From: Treponema sp. | Lineage (GTDB): Bacteria > Spirochaetota > Spirochaetia > Treponematales > Breznakiellaceae | Direction of reading: 5' to 3' | Assembly: GCA_031283905.1 (NCBI GenBank) | Contig: JAITAW010000207.1 | Location: 1-5,971, forward strand | Length of the DNA: 5,971 nt | In this document: piece by piece, positions 5,352-5,971 of the stretch | How positions within the stretch are numbered: the first letter of the stretch is position 1 | How the letters are laid out: each line of letters begins with the position of its first letter | Translations under genes and position numbers: made by a program | Notes under the pieces: generated by a model | The model's database searches: none | What the model was told of the DNA's origin: nothing | What the model saw: only the letters and a program-made list of their open reading frames with translations

Positions 5352-5551
5352 CTAGAGCGGGTTCACATTACGCAAAGTGATTCAAATACCGGACGGATAA
5401 AAGTCGTAAAGCCGCGTTTATGCTTGTCATAGCGGATGCAAATTTCGCAAAACGCCTTGAGCCGCCGGAAAACCCGCTCTATCTCGCCTTTGATTGGAAA
5501 TTGTGAGACCGGTATTACCGGCGGTTCGCGTACATTTCCCGTAAAAGACAT
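5352..5551 (-). pseudogene. IS5-family transposase C-terminal remnant with a possible IS end
   Basis: A 62-codon frame (stop at 5363-5365) keeps the C-terminus of an IS5-type DDE transposase: PVIPVS, then GEIERVFRRLKAFCEICIRYDKHKRGFTTFI. IERVF carries the third catalytic acidic residue (Glu), and RYDK is typical of this end of the family. The N-terminal and central regions with both catalytic Asp residues are missing, so it cannot act alone. Just beyond the stop codon is CTAGAGCGGGTTCAC (5352-5366). CTAG is a known target-site form for IS5 relatives, so the element's end may lie at 5355/5356, about 20 bp from the tgt start. No opposite IS end was found in the window. TAGAGCGGGTT (5353-5363) recurs inverted inside the frame (5471-5481). 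Confidence 0.7.
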
Positions 5552-5556
5552 TTTTA

Positions 5557-5614
5557 TTAGGGCGTAGCCCTTTTTGGTTTAATACCCCCGCAGCTTGCTG
5601 CGGAAAACTGGGGG
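5557..5614. repeat. REP-like element of two adjacent hairpins
   Basis: The first hairpin is GGGC (5560-5563), loop GTA, GCCC (5567-5570), followed by TTTTT on the plus strand. The second is CCGCAGC (5588-5594), loop TT, GCTGCGG (5597-5603). CCCCC (5585-5589) has a G-run partner at 5610-5614. Two GC-rich palindromes joined by a T-rich linker are characteristic of dispersed extragenic REP-type repeats. No second copy exists in the window, so dispersal is inferred. The first hairpin plus its T-run could also work as a plus-strand terminator. Confidence 0.5.
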
Positions 5615-5620
5615 TGTGGG

Positions 5621-5971
5621 GTGGAGACTGTGTCAAAACGCTGTTTTTCACGTCTTTAAGGGGTTGCAATTATGACAGAAACAGGCATGGTTCTCCAGTA
5701 ATTTAGGGCCTGCGGGGAACTACCCGGCCAGATATGCCAGCAGGTTTTTGCAGCCCGGTATATTGATTACCCGCTTTATGTTGTAGGCGAGAAAGGTCAG
5801 GGAAAATTCCCCCGCTCCATTTCGCAGCCCCCGGGTTAAACAATACCCTGCATCCATCCCCCGTTTTATCGTGCCAAACGGATGTTCAACGATACTCTTC
5901 CTCCGCTTGATTATCCCCTTGTCCGGCCTAATCCTCATTTGTTTGACCGGCAAGCCGGTAGCATCATAGAC
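5621..5971 (-). mobile_element. Partial IS1182-like insertion sequence, running off the right edge
   Basis: The transposase C-terminus at 5720-5971 is followed on the minus strand by about 100 bp of non-coding DNA. This leads to GAGACTGTGTCAAAACG (5624-5640), whose style resembles IS terminal inverted repeats. The exact end is uncertain because the other terminus is outside the window. The REP-like element begins immediately to its left. Confidence 0.45.
5720..5971 (-). CDS. IS1182-like transposase, C-terminal part (5' end outside window)
   Basis: An 83-residue reading frame, open to the right edge and ending at 5720. It carries the C-terminal hallmark of IS1182-type DDE transposases: RRKSIVEHPFGTIKR (with the catalytic Glu at about residue 29), then YCLTRGLRNGAGEFSLTFLAYNIKRVINIPG. 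A TTG at 5951-5953 could be read as a start, but the frame continues upstream without a stop (VYDATG), so this is the end of a longer gene. Whether the full gene is intact cannot be judged. The enzyme would cut and join DNA at the ends of its own element. It lies in an IS-rich stretch upstream of tgt. Confidence 0.82.
   Translation of the reverse strand, partial: VYDATGLPVKQMRIRPDKGIIKRRKSIVEHPFGTIKRGMDAGYCLTRGLRNGAGEFSLTFLAYNIKRVINIPGCKNLLAYLAG

Noticed and set aside
5336..5400. preQ1 riboswitch ahead of tgt
   Set aside because: I looked for the short stem-loop with an A-rich tail of preQ1-I and found none. The region is mostly the IS end.
5427..5669. An 80-codon minus-strand frame across the REP-like element
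   Set aside because: It overlaps the recognisable transposase remnant in another frame and has no similarity or ribosome-binding site that I can see.

Overview
The window looks like a piece of a spirochaete chromosome, probably a Treponema-like anaerobe from a gut or similar habitat. The basis is indirect: an HU-related DNA-binding protein of the type shared by Treponema and Bacteroidetes, a remnant of a fermentative (HydB/NuoF-type) hydrogenase subunit, short intergenic regions, and accessory DNA broken up by mobile-element debris. There is no rRNA, tRNA or marker gene here that fixes the taxon, so the assignment is an inference.

Layout from left to right. Positions 1-185 hold no recognisable gene, but contain a compact inverted-repeat cluster that folds as a three-way junction (43-87). 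An HU-related protein gene lies on the minus strand (186-590), with a strong ribosome-binding site, an extended -10 promoter and a terminator-like hairpin. Upstream of it is an AT-rich array of thirteen degenerate 21-bp units (669-940). The array abuts a mosaic of two broken genes facing each other: the 3' part of a HydB/NuoF-like hydrogenase subunit on the plus strand (941-1399), and the 5' part of an MFS drug-efflux-type transporter on the minus strand (1400-1665). The hydrogenase fragment is bracketed by an exact 9-bp direct repeat, TGCAAACTG. Positions 1704-1862 hold a non-genic block that looks like decayed coding sequence.

The intact core is a minus-strand run of three genes: tgt (queuine tRNA-ribosyltransferase, 4190-5335), an exported HEAT-repeat protein (2717-4060), and a MutY-like HhH-GPD DNA glycosylase (1863-2720). 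The last two overlap by 4 bp (ATGA), so translation is probably coupled. The glycosylase lacks the iron-sulfur cysteines and has Glu where classical MutY has its catalytic Asp.

To the right of tgt are remnants of two insertion sequences. An IS5-family transposase C-terminus ends about 30 bp from the tgt start codon. An IS1182-like transposase C-terminus runs off the right edge. A two-hairpin REP-like palindromic element lies between them.

The most unusual parts are the 21-bp array with its 12-bp inverted ends, and the hydrogenase fragment with its flanking 9-bp repeat. I see no convincing complete new defence or biosynthetic system.
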